Assembly (NCBI GenBank): GCA_030655675.1 | Contig: JAUSPM010000116.1 | Coordinates: forward strand, 1-10,135 | Length of the DNA: 10,135 bases | Direction of reading: 5' to 3' | Source of the DNA: Methanosarcinaceae archaeon | GTDB lineage: Archaea; Halobacteriota; Methanosarcinia; Methanosarcinales; Methanosarcinaceae | Shown: piece by piece, positions 1 through 5,818 of the stretch | Layout of the letters: each line of letters starts with the position of its first letter | How positions within the stretch are numbered: the stretch's first letter is position 1 | The notes under the pieces: model-generated | Seen by the model: only the letters and a program-made list of their open reading frames with translations | What the model was told of the DNA's origin: nothing | Database searches by the model: none | Made by a program: the position numbers and the translations under genes

Positions 1-2
1 AA

Positions 3-905
3 TTTGATGTACTTCATGGGCACGACTGGCATCCTGTGAATGTCCTGTGCCGGATAAAGACTGAGTTTGGTGTGCCTTTTGCAATCACATATCACAGCAC
101 GGAGTGGGGCAGGAACGGGAACCAGTACGGTAGTTGGTGGGAAGCGCAGGAGATCTCGCATCGGGAATGGCTTGGTGGAAATAAGGCAAAGGAAGTGATC
201 TCAACATCTGCGATTCTGAAAGATGAGATCCAGCATCTCTACCACATACCGGATTCCAGGATAACTGAAATTCCTAATGGAATATATGCAGGTAAGATCC
301 GAAAAGATGTTGATGCCAAAAAGGTCAAAAAAAGTATTGGAATACACCCTCTTGCACCCGTTGTGCTTTTTATCGGGCGCATGAATTACCAAAAGGGTCC
401 AGACCTTCTTGTTGAGGCAATACCAGCGGTGCTGGATCATGGAAGGTATAAGGGATACAAAGGTAATGGGTCAGATGTACGATTCGTGTTCATTGGTGAA
501 GGGGAGATGCGCCAGAATTGTGAAGATCTGGCAGCTGGATCAGGCGTATCCGATGCCTGCCGCTTTTTAGGATATGCTTCAGATGACACTGCCCGGGATT
601 GGTACAATGCCTGCGATATTGTGTGTATACCAAGCCGCAATGAACCGTTCGGGATCGTTGTTCTTGAGGCATGGGATGCCGGAAAGCCTGTAGTCGCCAC
701 GGATGCCGTTCGTCTTGTTGAAAATTTCAAGACCGGGGTCACAGTCTATCAGGATGCGAATTCAATCGCATGGGGCATCAATTATATGATTGGCAGGCTT
801 GCACAAAACTCATTTGGGAAAGAAGGCAGACACATGGTCGAGACGTTATATGATTGGAAAACAATAGCAGATGCTACGCTGGGTGTTTATGGGAAGGTTG
901 TTTGA
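3..905 (+). CDS. GT-B glycosyltransferase, glycogen/starch synthase-like (5' truncated by window edge)
   Basis: Probable synthase that adds glucose from a nucleotide sugar to a growing alpha-1,4-glucan in the cytoplasm. The frame is open to the left edge and reads through HDWHP (visible residues 7-11), a motif typical of the glycogen-synthase N-domain, so the gene starts upstream and the GTG at 36 is internal. The second Rossmann-like domain has FIGRMNYQKG, where R126 and K131 match the donor-phosphate contacts of GT4/GT5 enzymes, then FIGEGE, and the EPFGIVVLE motif with E214 and E222 in the EX7E arrangement. The usual GG after that motif is replaced by AVRLVENF. 300 residues are visible. 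It converges on the glucan-degrading genes of the opposite strand, which supports a glycogen role. A copy of its last 17 codons lies at 2875-2925. Another GT4 acceptor specificity cannot be excluded. Confidence 0.85.
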   Translation, partial: FDVLHGHDWHPVNVLCRIKTEFGVPFAITYHSTEWGRNGNQYGSWWEAQEISHREWLGGNKAKEVISTSAILKDEIQHLYHIPDSRITEIPNGIYAGKIRKDVDAKKVKKSIGIHPLAPVVLFIGRMNYQKGPDLLVEAIPAVLDHGRYKGYKGNGSDVRFVFIGEGEMRQNCEDLAAGSGVSDACRFLGYASDDTARDWYNACDIVCIPSRNEPFGIVVLEAWDAGKPVVATDAVRLVENFKTGVTVYQDANSIAWGINYMIGRLAQNSFGKEGRHMVETLYDWKTIADATLGVYGKVV

Positions 906-930
906 TTAAAATATTAAAAAGAATGTCGAA

Positions 931-965
931 ACCGCCGCAGGCGGCGGATTCCGTCACTACTGATA
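931..965 (+). repeat. REP-like palindromic repeat, copy A (unpaired)
   Basis: The core CCGCCGCAGGCGGCGG at 932-947 is a near-perfect palindrome, followed by GATTCCGTCACTACTGAT. The reverse complement of copy E at 3375-3413 has almost the same order of bases, including the ATTCC and CACT segments beyond the palindrome, so the repeat unit is longer than the hairpin. It sits about 27 bases downstream of a stop codon, as copy E does after the debranching-enzyme stop, so a role in 3'-end formation is possible. No inverted partner is seen nearby. Confidence 0.7.
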
Positions 966-1008
966 AGAAATAGATGCATAAAATCGTTTCTGCCATTCCA
1001 TGACATAC

Positions 1009-1015
1009 TTTTTTT
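1009..1015 (+). terminator. Possible oligo-T terminator of the glycosyltransferase gene
   Basis: Seven consecutive T residues on the + strand about 104 bases after the stop codon, in a spacer that also holds a GC-rich palindrome. Archaeal RNA polymerase terminates at oligo-T tracts. The distance from the stop makes this tentative. Confidence 0.3.
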
Positions 1016-1047
1016 GGAGAGAGGGGGCATGAAGATAACACCTATCA

Positions 1048-2430
1048 TCACATTGCTATTAATAGCACCCACATAGGCACAAATATTATTTCCTTGTCAT
1101 CATAACTTTCTTTTTTGAAAACATTCCTTGTTACAAGTATACCTTTGTCTACATCGAATTTATCCATGAATTTTAGTAAACCTTTTACGTCCTGTTTGGA
1201 TATTTTTGACTGGTATTTTACTTCAATTGGCACAACTCGTTTGTGCATATCAAGTATAATATCCACTTCAGATTTATTTTTATCACGCCAGTATGCGAGT
1301 TTGTAATTCTGCATTTCAGCAAGCGTCAGAATATGGTTAAAGACAACGGTTTCAGCCAGATGACCCAGATATGTGCCATCTGAGAGCAGGGTTTCATTTC
1401 TGTAATTTAGCATATTCATAATGCCTGCATCAGGTACGTACCATTTTTCCCTTGTACGAAGCATTTTTTTGACTGATCTTGAGTAGTTTCTTGAATTTCT
1501 TGCAAGAAATGATCTTTTCAAATAATCAAGATATGTATAGATCGTCGGTTTGGGAATCCCCAGATCTTCAGATAGACCGTCTTTATTCAATATTTCAGCA
1601 CTGTTGCCTGCAAGATAAATCATGAGTGATTCTACTATTTGCGGGTCTTTTATTTTGAACAGGGTTACAATATCGTGGTATATTGCTTTGTTCATGATAT
1701 CATCACGAAGAACATAGAATGATTTTGTCAGGTCTGAAATGTTAAAAATCTCTGGAAATCCACCTCTTACAAGATACCGGTTTAAAAGTGATGTCATCTC
1801 ACTTTCAAGTTCGACCAGTTCGGTTGCTTCTATGTCAAAATCAAGTTCATCAAAATTGATCTTATTCCGTAGTTGCAACAATTTGTTCTCATTTTTTTGC
1901 ATGTAAAGTGCAAACTCAAAAAATGAAAATGGATGTATCGTAAATTCAATTGAACGCCCATAGAGACTTTCTGACTGTTTTTTTAGTTGAACCGCTGCCG
2001 AACCTGAAGCAATTATTTTGATGTTTTCTTTTTGGTCGTATATTGTTTTTAACCACAGATCCCATTCATCCGCGTGTTGTATTTCATCCAAAAACAGATA
2101 GATGGTACCATCTGGTGTTTTATACTGCCTGTATATCTCAATGATCTCCGTAAGCGGAAATTTATTTACAAAAGGATCATCCATTCTTATGTACAGTATA
2201 TTTCCCGGCTTGACGTCCTCCTTGATTAGATTATCTATGAGTTGGTGCATCATTGTTGTCTTACCGACACGCCTTGCACCAAGAAGCAGAAGTATTCGAT
2301 CAATTTCGAGATAGCCTTGTATTTCGGCTACTTTTGGTCTAATAAATTTATGTTTCAGTTCTTCGGGCACTTTATTTGTGTCCCACCATACATTTTGTCT
2401 CAAAAATGCTTTTATAAGTTCTTCTTGCAT
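1048..2430 (-). CDS. AAA_14 / DUF4143 family ATPase
   Basis: A 460-residue ATPase of the AAA_14-DUF4143 type, common and often multicopy in archaea; its cellular role is not established. Walker A is GARRVGKTT (51-59), Walker B is IYLFLDE (D115, E116), and a sensor-like IIASGSA follows at 139-145. The GRS..F...PFSFFEF block (158-172) is typical of the family. A predicted winged-helix stretch lies near 285-310 (LGIPKPTIYTYLDYLKR). The C-terminus has EVD (388-390) and PIEVK (401-405), the pattern of a PD-(D/E)XK nuclease-like fold. Length is normal and the frame is intact. The ATG at 2428-2430 has no clear Shine-Dalgarno, so the message may have a very short leader. The gene is unrelated to glucan metabolism, looks more AT-rich than its neighbours, and sits inside one copy of a duplicated spacer, which suggests acquired cargo. 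Confidence 0.88.
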   Translation of the reverse strand: MQEELIKAFLRQNVWWDTNKVPEELKHKFIRPKVAEIQGYLEIDRILLLLGARRVGKTTMMHQLIDNLIKEDVKPGNILYIRMDDPFVNKFPLTEIIEIYRQYKTPDGTIYLFLDEIQHADEWDLWLKTIYDQKENIKIIASGSAAVQLKKQSESLYGRSIEFTIHPFSFFEFALYMQKNENKLLQLRNKINFDELDFDIEATELVELESEMTSLLNRYLVRGGFPEIFNISDLTKSFYVLRDDIMNKAIYHDIVTLFKIKDPQIVESLMIYLAGNSAEILNKDGLSEDLGIPKPTIYTYLDYLKRSFLARNSRNYSRSVKKMLRTREKWYVPDAGIMNMLNYRNETLLSDGTYLGHLAETVVFNHILTLAEMQNYKLAYWRDKNKSEVDIILDMHKRVVPIEVKYQSKISKQDVKGLLKFMDKFDVDKGILVTRNVFKKESYDDKEIIFVPMWVLLIAM

Positions 2431-2464
2431 ACTGTAAAATTCGATTTATTGCTATATGTAGTTT

Positions 2465-2472
2465 ACTATAAA
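2465..2472 (-). promoter_or_regulatory. Possible TATA box for the ATPase gene
   Basis: On the - strand this reads TTTATAGT, close to the archaeal TATA consensus, about 35 bases before the ATG. Transcription would then begin some 10-16 bases before the start codon, which fits the missing Shine-Dalgarno. The tandem repeat begins immediately upstream. Confidence 0.35.
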
Positions 2473-2540
2473 TTAGACTTAAAGCATATTGTAACTTACT
2501 TAAAGTTAGACTTAAAGTAATATGTAACTTACTTTAAGTC
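2473..2540. repeat. 33-base tandem repeat (two copies) with a perfect 12-base inverted repeat
   Basis: Two adjacent 33-base units (2473-2505 and 2506-2538) both begin TTAGACTTAAAG and share GTAACTTACTT. The second unit plus two bases contains a perfect inverted repeat: GACTTAAAGTAA (2509-2520), an 8-base gap, then TTACTTTAAGTC (2529-2540). It lies upstream of the ATPase promoter region, so it may be an operator. It could instead be a boundary of the segment that carries the ATPase gene. Confidence 0.75.
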
Positions 2541-2618
2541 GACTTTTTAATCACATATCGTTTGAGAAATCGTTTATCGGAGATAATTTCAAAATTAAAA
2601 ACAGTGCAACAATCCTTT

Positions 2619-2760
2619 GCATGCGGCGGATTCCTATATGACCAATAAAAATCAAGTTTCTTGTCATTATGTTCTTGCGTATAAATAGAATTGATACAAA
2701 ATAATTTAATATGCAAATATGTGAGTCAGTGGCGATGGAATCTGCCGCCTGCGGCGGTTC
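2619..2760. repeat. REP-like inverted pair B/C
   Basis: Copy B (+ orientation, from 2619) has lost part of its palindrome but keeps GCGGCGGATTCC and ACCAATAAAAATC. Copy C (- orientation) keeps the full GCCGCCTGCGGCGG at 2744-2757. The outer edges are about 140 bases apart, close to the spacing in pairs D/E and F/G. Confidence 0.75.
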
Positions 2761-2784
2761 CCATGTCGGCATCAAAACCACTCA

Positions 2785-2871
2785 TCAAATCTCCTCACCC
2801 CTGACCACCTCCTCCACATAAGCACGCAGCACTTCAGCAACACTCCATGCCTGTGAGATACACCCATGCGG
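2785..2871 (-). pseudogene. Remnant of debranching-enzyme gene (last 28 codons plus stop)
   Basis: The - strand reads PHGCISQAWSVAEVLRAYVEEVVRGEEI and a TGA stop, identical at 25 of 28 residues to the C-terminus of the intact enzyme ending at 3438. Similarity stops abruptly at 2871, where glycosyltransferase sequence of the opposite strand begins a few bases on. Eight bases differ from the intact gene over 87; four of these changes are synonymous. It is non-functional as a gene because everything upstream is missing. Confidence 0.88.
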
Positions 2872-2961
2872 GTGAACTGGAAAACAATTGCAAACGCTAC
2901 GCTGGATGTGTATGGGGAAGTTGTTAAGTCTCAACAGAAATCATGGTTTTTTTGTGCGTGA
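2872..2961 (+). pseudogene. Remnant of glycosyltransferase gene (last ~17 codons plus a longer tail)
   Basis: The + strand reads NWKTIANATLDVYGEVV (2875-2925), against DWKTIADATLGVYGKVV at the end of the intact gene: 13 of 17 residues and 42 of 51 bases agree. The remnant then runs on in frame for KSQQKSWFFCA to a TGA at 2959-2961, whereas the intact gene stops right after VV. A 31-codon frame from an ATG at 2866 exists only because of the junction and is not considered a gene. Confidence 0.82.
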
Positions 2962-2963
2962 CT

Positions 2964-3164
2964 TCAATTTGTTTTCGCTGCCAATGAATAGGCATCAATA
3001 GCGGCTACTACTGCTATGATCAGGCTGCCTGAAAATAAGGTAAATAGTGCTACAATTGCTGCCAGGATGAATAAAAATATTCCTCTAAACATGTGTCCTG
3101 CATAAAACTGCCCTACGCCCGGTATGAGAAATGATAATATTGCTGCTAATATTGGACTTGCCAT
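2964..3164 (-). CDS. TM2-like small membrane protein, 66 aa
   Basis: A small integral membrane protein of unknown job. It has two predicted membrane segments, about residues 3-23 (ending in the SFLIPGVGQFYAG motif) and 29-59, joined by a short GHMFRG turn. It ends with DAYSLA, the usual close of TM2-type and related small membrane proteins (proline-glycine-Q-FY-G, then D-A-Y). The ATG at 3162-3164 is chosen because a Shine-Dalgarno AGGTG stands 5 bases before it. The longer frame up to 3284 has no such site, and its extra N-terminus runs into a REP-like repeat. The gene lies between the glycosyltransferase remnant (its stop is 2 bases from the remnant's stop, on the other strand) and the intact debranching-enzyme gene. 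No link to glucan metabolism is visible. Confidence 0.78.
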   Translation of the reverse strand: MASPILAAILSFLIPGVGQFYAGHMFRGIFLFILAAIVALFTLFSGSLIIAVVAAIDAYSLAAKTN

Positions 3165-3169
3165 TTTTT

Positions 3170-3174
3170 CACCT
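3170..3174 (-). promoter_or_regulatory. Ribosome binding site fixing the TM2 gene start
   Basis: Reads AGGTG on the - strand, 5 bases before ATG. It favours the 66-residue product over the 106-residue one. An AT-rich stretch at 3183-3200 just upstream could hold the TATA box. Confidence 0.6.
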
Positions 3175-3246
3175 TTCGAATTGATATAATTTATTAATTT
3201 GTCGATATTGTTAATAGTTGACGGTTCAAGGTGGAATAAAAATTGA

Positions 3247-3524
3247 AATCCTTGCAATAACCGCCGCAGGCGGCATATTCCCATATTACCAATGAAAATC
3301 TAGTTATTATGTTCGTGTGCATAAATAGAATTGATACAAAATGATTGTATGTGCTGATGTTGTGTGCCGATATGTGAGTCAGTGGCGATGGAATCTGCCG
3401 CCTGCGGCGGTTCCAATGTCGGCATCAAAACCACTCATCAAATCTCTCCACCCCTGACCACATCCTCCACATAAGCACGCAGCACCTCAGCAACACTCCA
3501 CGCCTGCGAAATACACCCACGCGG
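3247..3524. repeat. Long direct repeat, copy 2 (spacer plus intact debranching-enzyme 3' end)
   Basis: Partner of 2611-2871. Bases 3371-3437, just downstream of the debranching-enzyme stop, differ at one of 67 positions from copy 1. The coding part 3438-3524 differs at 8 of 87. The TM2 gene and the glycosyltransferase remnant lie between the two copies, so recombination between them would delete both. Confidence 0.88.
3259..3413. repeat. REP-like inverted pair D/E
   Basis: Copy D (+ orientation) has CCGCCGCAGGCGGC at 3261-3274. Copy E (- orientation) has GCCGCCTGCGGCGG at 3397-3410. The outer edges of the palindromes are 150 bases apart. Both continue beyond the hairpin with related bases (ATTCC, then a CAC/ACC segment). 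Copy E lies about 28 bases past the debranching-enzyme stop. Confidence 0.8.
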
Positions 3525-5504
3525 CCGATGTGGCGCATCGCCATCAAATATTTCGGATATTGTCCCGATACCGCCATCCTGCAAGTGTTCTTCAAACCCT
3601 AGCAATATCGCGCGCGCATGCTCACGGCTCTTTTTGGAATGGTTGTTGACCTTTGTATATGCAGAAACATAAGGTCCTATCAGCCATGCCCAGACAGTGC
3701 CATTGTGATATGCCATATCGCGCGCTACCATGTCGCCATCACATAATTTCTTGCACAGGGGGTCGTTCATTGCCAGGGTCCGCAACCCCACAGGTGTTAA
3801 AAGGTCGCGCTCAACCCTTTTCACAATATCGATCTCCATTTCCCGCGAGAGCATAGTGTACGGCAACGAGACTGCAAGTATCTGGTTTGGTCGGATCGAT
3901 CTATCCCGAATGACCATATCGCTCTTACCAGCATCAATACGACCATTATTGCAGTCACAAGCACGATCATCAGCACGATTATCAACATTATCATAAACAT
4001 AATCAAAAAGACACTTCTCATCAGAATTCCAGAACGTAGCGGCATAACTTTGTTTAACATCATCCGCCACCCTGTCGTAAAGTGATGGATCTTTTTGCAA
4101 GTGTTCTGCCAGATGGGATGCGGTCTTTAGTGCATTATACCACAGGGCATTGATCTCACATGCTTTGCCGCGTCTTGGTGTTACTTCAAAGTCTCCGATC
4201 TTTGCATCCATCCATGTTAGTTGGCTTCCGTGTGTGATCAGCCCATCTGCATCCATACGGATGTCAAAATGAGTGCCATTCATGTAGTTGTGGATGATGC
4301 TGTCAATGGTGTCCCACATTTTTCTGACAAGATTCAGGTCATTGGTATATGCAAAATATCTCCCTACTGCATTCACGAACCACAGAGAAGCATCAACGGT
4401 ATTGTAATCCGGTTTTTGGTCACTAAGATCAGCAAACCTGTTTGGTATCAAACCGTCCTTGCAGTTCTTTGCAAAACTTGAAAGGATCTGTGCAGCATCG
4501 TCGAACCTTCCCGTCACAAGTGTAAGTCCAGGCAGAGATATCATCGCATCACGCCCCCAATCAGAGAACCAGTGGTATCCGGCTATGATCGAACGTGAAC
4601 CGGTAGATGCACGGTTCACAATGAACGAATCCGCAGCAGGTATCAGATTCATAACAAAGTCATCGTCAAGACCAGTCTTATCTTCAAGTGAGTGCAGCCG
4701 TACAAGTTCTTGCTCGTACAGTTTATCAACATCACTGATTTTCATGGGCGATAGGTCATCTACCGATGCAACAATAAAAATATTGTTCACACCCTTGTGA
4801 AGTTCGATCTCAAAATATCCAGGATTGTAGTTATCCTCCTGATATGCCTGCCCACGTGAACGTTCAGTGTCATATTCGAGATTGTAGAACCATGTTCCAC
4901 CTTGTGAGTATCTGGCATTGGATAGAAGCGACATGGAAACGTCATTTGAGGTCAGTGTTGTTTCATATTCACTTGCGTCCTGTGCAAAACCAATATCTTT
5001 CGACCTTATAGTGTGATGAAAGTTACGCATGCTGACAAGCGGGTAAAGTCGCATGGTCGCGCTGCCGGACTCGGACCCGTCACCGCCAATTCCACCATTG
5101 TTCACTTCGTATTTGATAATGGTAGTATTCTGTCCATAGACCATAAAAACACGTTTTATGATCTCCATATCTCCTATCCGGTAGACGGAAGTTGGAAATG
5201 GGTCAACTGAAAAATGTTTGAGATATTCAAAACCAGTGGGATAAACCGTATTCGGATATTTGTGTGTTGAAAGGCGGAATATTTCCTCGCCGACAATGAT
5301 CTCCTCATCGATCGATGAAAGCAAAACAGTCCTGTCAACAGGCGGATTCAGTGCAGCGACCAGCAGTCCATGATATGTTCTTGAATTTGCACCAATGATC
5401 GTTGATGAGGCATATCCTCCAAGACCGTTGGTAGTTATCCATTCCTTCTGTATTCCGTGTTCATAATCCAAAATACCATTATAAGAAAAACCGGCCCTGC
5501 TCAT
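3438..5504 (-). CDS. Glycogen debranching enzyme, archaeal type (amylo-alpha-1,6-glucosidase, GH133)
   Basis: Hydrolyses alpha-1,6 branch points of glycogen or its limit dextrins in the cytoplasm. The N-terminal GDE_N domain (about residues 10-235) has EWITTNGLGGYASST and SRTYHGLLVAAL. The C-terminal (alpha/alpha)6-barrel GDE_C domain (about 275-680) has DWGRDAMISLPG (315-326), GLIPNRF, the TWMDA motif with D433, RPNQILAVSLPY, YHNGTVWAWLIGPY and TISEIFDG with E651. By analogy with eukaryotic debranching enzymes D433 and E651 are the likely acid and base; this is inference. The start at 5502-5504 (688 residues) is chosen over the ATG 15 bases upstream because GGAGG lies 8 bases before it. An Asp/Asn/Arg-rich segment at about 503-530 looks like an inserted loop. 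The 299-base gap before it suggests its own promoter. No signal peptide is seen. Confidence 0.93.
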   Translation of the reverse strand: MSRAGFSYNGILDYEHGIQKEWITTNGLGGYASSTIIGANSRTYHGLLVAALNPPVDRTVLLSSIDEEIIVGEEIFRLSTHKYPNTVYPTGFEYLKHFSVDPFPTSVYRIGDMEIIKRVFMVYGQNTTIIKYEVNNGGIGGDGSESGSATMRLYPLVSMRNFHHTIRSKDIGFAQDASEYETTLTSNDVSMSLLSNARYSQGGTWFYNLEYDTERSRGQAYQEDNYNPGYFEIELHKGVNNIFIVASVDDLSPMKISDVDKLYEQELVRLHSLEDKTGLDDDFVMNLIPAADSFIVNRASTGSRSIIAGYHWFSDWGRDAMISLPGLTLVTGRFDDAAQILSSFAKNCKDGLIPNRFADLSDQKPDYNTVDASLWFVNAVGRYFAYTNDLNLVRKMWDTIDSIIHNYMNGTHFDIRMDADGLITHGSQLTWMDAKIGDFEVTPRRGKACEINALWYNALKTASHLAEHLQKDPSLYDRVADDVKQSYAATFWNSDEKCLFDYVYDNVDNRADDRACDCNNGRIDAGKSDMVIRDRSIRPNQILAVSLPYTMLSREMEIDIVKRVERDLLTPVGLRTLAMNDPLCKKLCDGDMVARDMAYHNGTVWAWLIGPYVSAYTKVNNHSKKSREHARAILLGFEEHLQDGGIGTISEIFDGDAPHRPRGCISQAWSVAEVLRAYVEDVVRGGEI

Positions 5505-5512
5505 ACTCCATG

Positions 5513-5517
5513 CCTCC
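5513..5517 (-). promoter_or_regulatory. Ribosome binding site fixing the debranching-enzyme start
   Basis: GGAGG on the - strand, 8 bases before the ATG at 5502-5504. It overlaps the codons after the upstream ATG at 5517-5519, which itself has no Shine-Dalgarno. Confidence 0.6.
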
Positions 5518-5585
5518 ATCTATTATCAAATCGTATTTAGTCAGTCAGTAAGTTATGTTAGTTGTTATTAACTCCGCGTGAGCAA

Positions 5586-5735
5586 AACGCCGTAGATGGC
5601 ATATTTCGCCATCACCAATAAACTGTAACTCACACATATCGAAGTAATCATTTTCTCAGTTAGTTTGGATATGAGATTGCATATTAGGTATATTTTCATA
5701 TAAGTGATTATGGAACGTGCCGCCTGCGGCGGTTG
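5586..5735. repeat. REP-like inverted pair F/G
   Basis: Copy F (+ orientation) is degenerate: ACGCCGTAGATGGCATATTTCGCC then ATCACCAATAAA, clearly aligned with copy D. Copy G (- orientation) has an intact GCCGCCTGCGGCGG at 5719-5732 preceded by GTGATTATGGAACGT. The outer spacing is about 146 bases. The inner sequence is not alignable by eye with pair D/E, so only the ends are conserved. Confidence 0.7.
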
Positions 5736-5818
5736 TTACATTGGCTTTAGTTTAAGACAAATAGATACATCGAATCAAGATCACCAAACATTTTTGACAT
5801 TTTTCATTTTCAACATTA

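Larger units (their letters stand above)
906..1047. other. Convergent spacer between glycosyltransferase and ATPase genes
   Basis: This 142-base gap separates two convergent 3' ends. It starts AT-rich, carries one GC-rich REP-like palindrome about 27 bases after the glycosyltransferase stop, and has a 7-T run at 1009-1015. No gene is seen in it. Confidence 0.6.
2431..2784. other. Spacer between ATPase gene and debranching-enzyme scar
   Basis: The part nearest the ATPase holds a candidate promoter and the 33-base tandem repeat. Bases 2551-2610 are AT-rich and featureless. From about 2611 onward the sequence is a duplicate of the spacer downstream of the intact debranching-enzyme gene. Two reading frames of 60-76 codons cross it, but they run through repeat DNA and resemble no protein family. 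Confidence 0.6.
2611..2871. repeat. Long direct repeat, copy 1 (spacer plus debranching-enzyme 3' end)
   Basis: Matches 3247-3524 in the same orientation, with small indels in the left part. The right-hand 154 bases (2718-2871) align without gaps to 3371-3524 at an offset of 653. It includes a stretch of 22 identical bases (2681-2702 against 3321-3342), the REP-like pair, and the 3' end of the debranching gene. Confidence 0.88.
5505..5818. other. Spacer between debranching enzyme and GH15 genes
   Basis: About 300 bases with no credible gene. It contains one REP-like inverted pair (about 5586-5735). The AT-rich stretch of about 70 bases next to the debranching-enzyme start probably holds its promoter. 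No T-rich terminator is seen directly after the GH15 stop on the - strand. Confidence 0.55.

Noticed and set aside
36..38. GTG at 36 as the start of the glycosyltransferase
   Set aside because: The same frame is open to the left edge and encodes FDVLHGHDWHP, a conserved part of the family, so the gene begins outside the window.
2473..2540. CRISPR array
   Set aside because: The 33-base units are adjacent with no spacers, there are only two, and no cas gene is present.
2681..2702. Promoter inside the 22-base segment shared by the two long repeats (ATAAATAG and following bases)
   Set aside because: The identity is explained by the duplication, and no gene starts downstream on the + strand.
2534..2781. 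Two short reverse frames of 60 and 76 codons
   Set aside because: They lie in duplicated spacer and REP-like DNA, read through the palindromes and show no family features or ribosome binding site.
2866..2961. 31-codon frame starting at the scar junction
   Set aside because: Its start arises by chance at the fusion point, it has no ribosome binding site, and the product is just the glycosyltransferase tail.
2964..3284. 106-residue version of the TM2-like protein
   Set aside because: The extra N-terminus is not membrane-like, runs into a REP-like repeat, and the internal ATG has its own ribosome binding site.
3821..4063. Reverse-strand hydrophobic frame resembling a membrane protein
   Set aside because: It is a shadow of the GAT/CGT-rich insertion in the debranching enzyme, read in another frame.
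5517..5519. ATG at 5519 as the debranching-enzyme start
   Set aside because: No Shine-Dalgarno precedes it, while GGAGG is well placed for the ATG at 5504; the upstream ATG is part of the leader.
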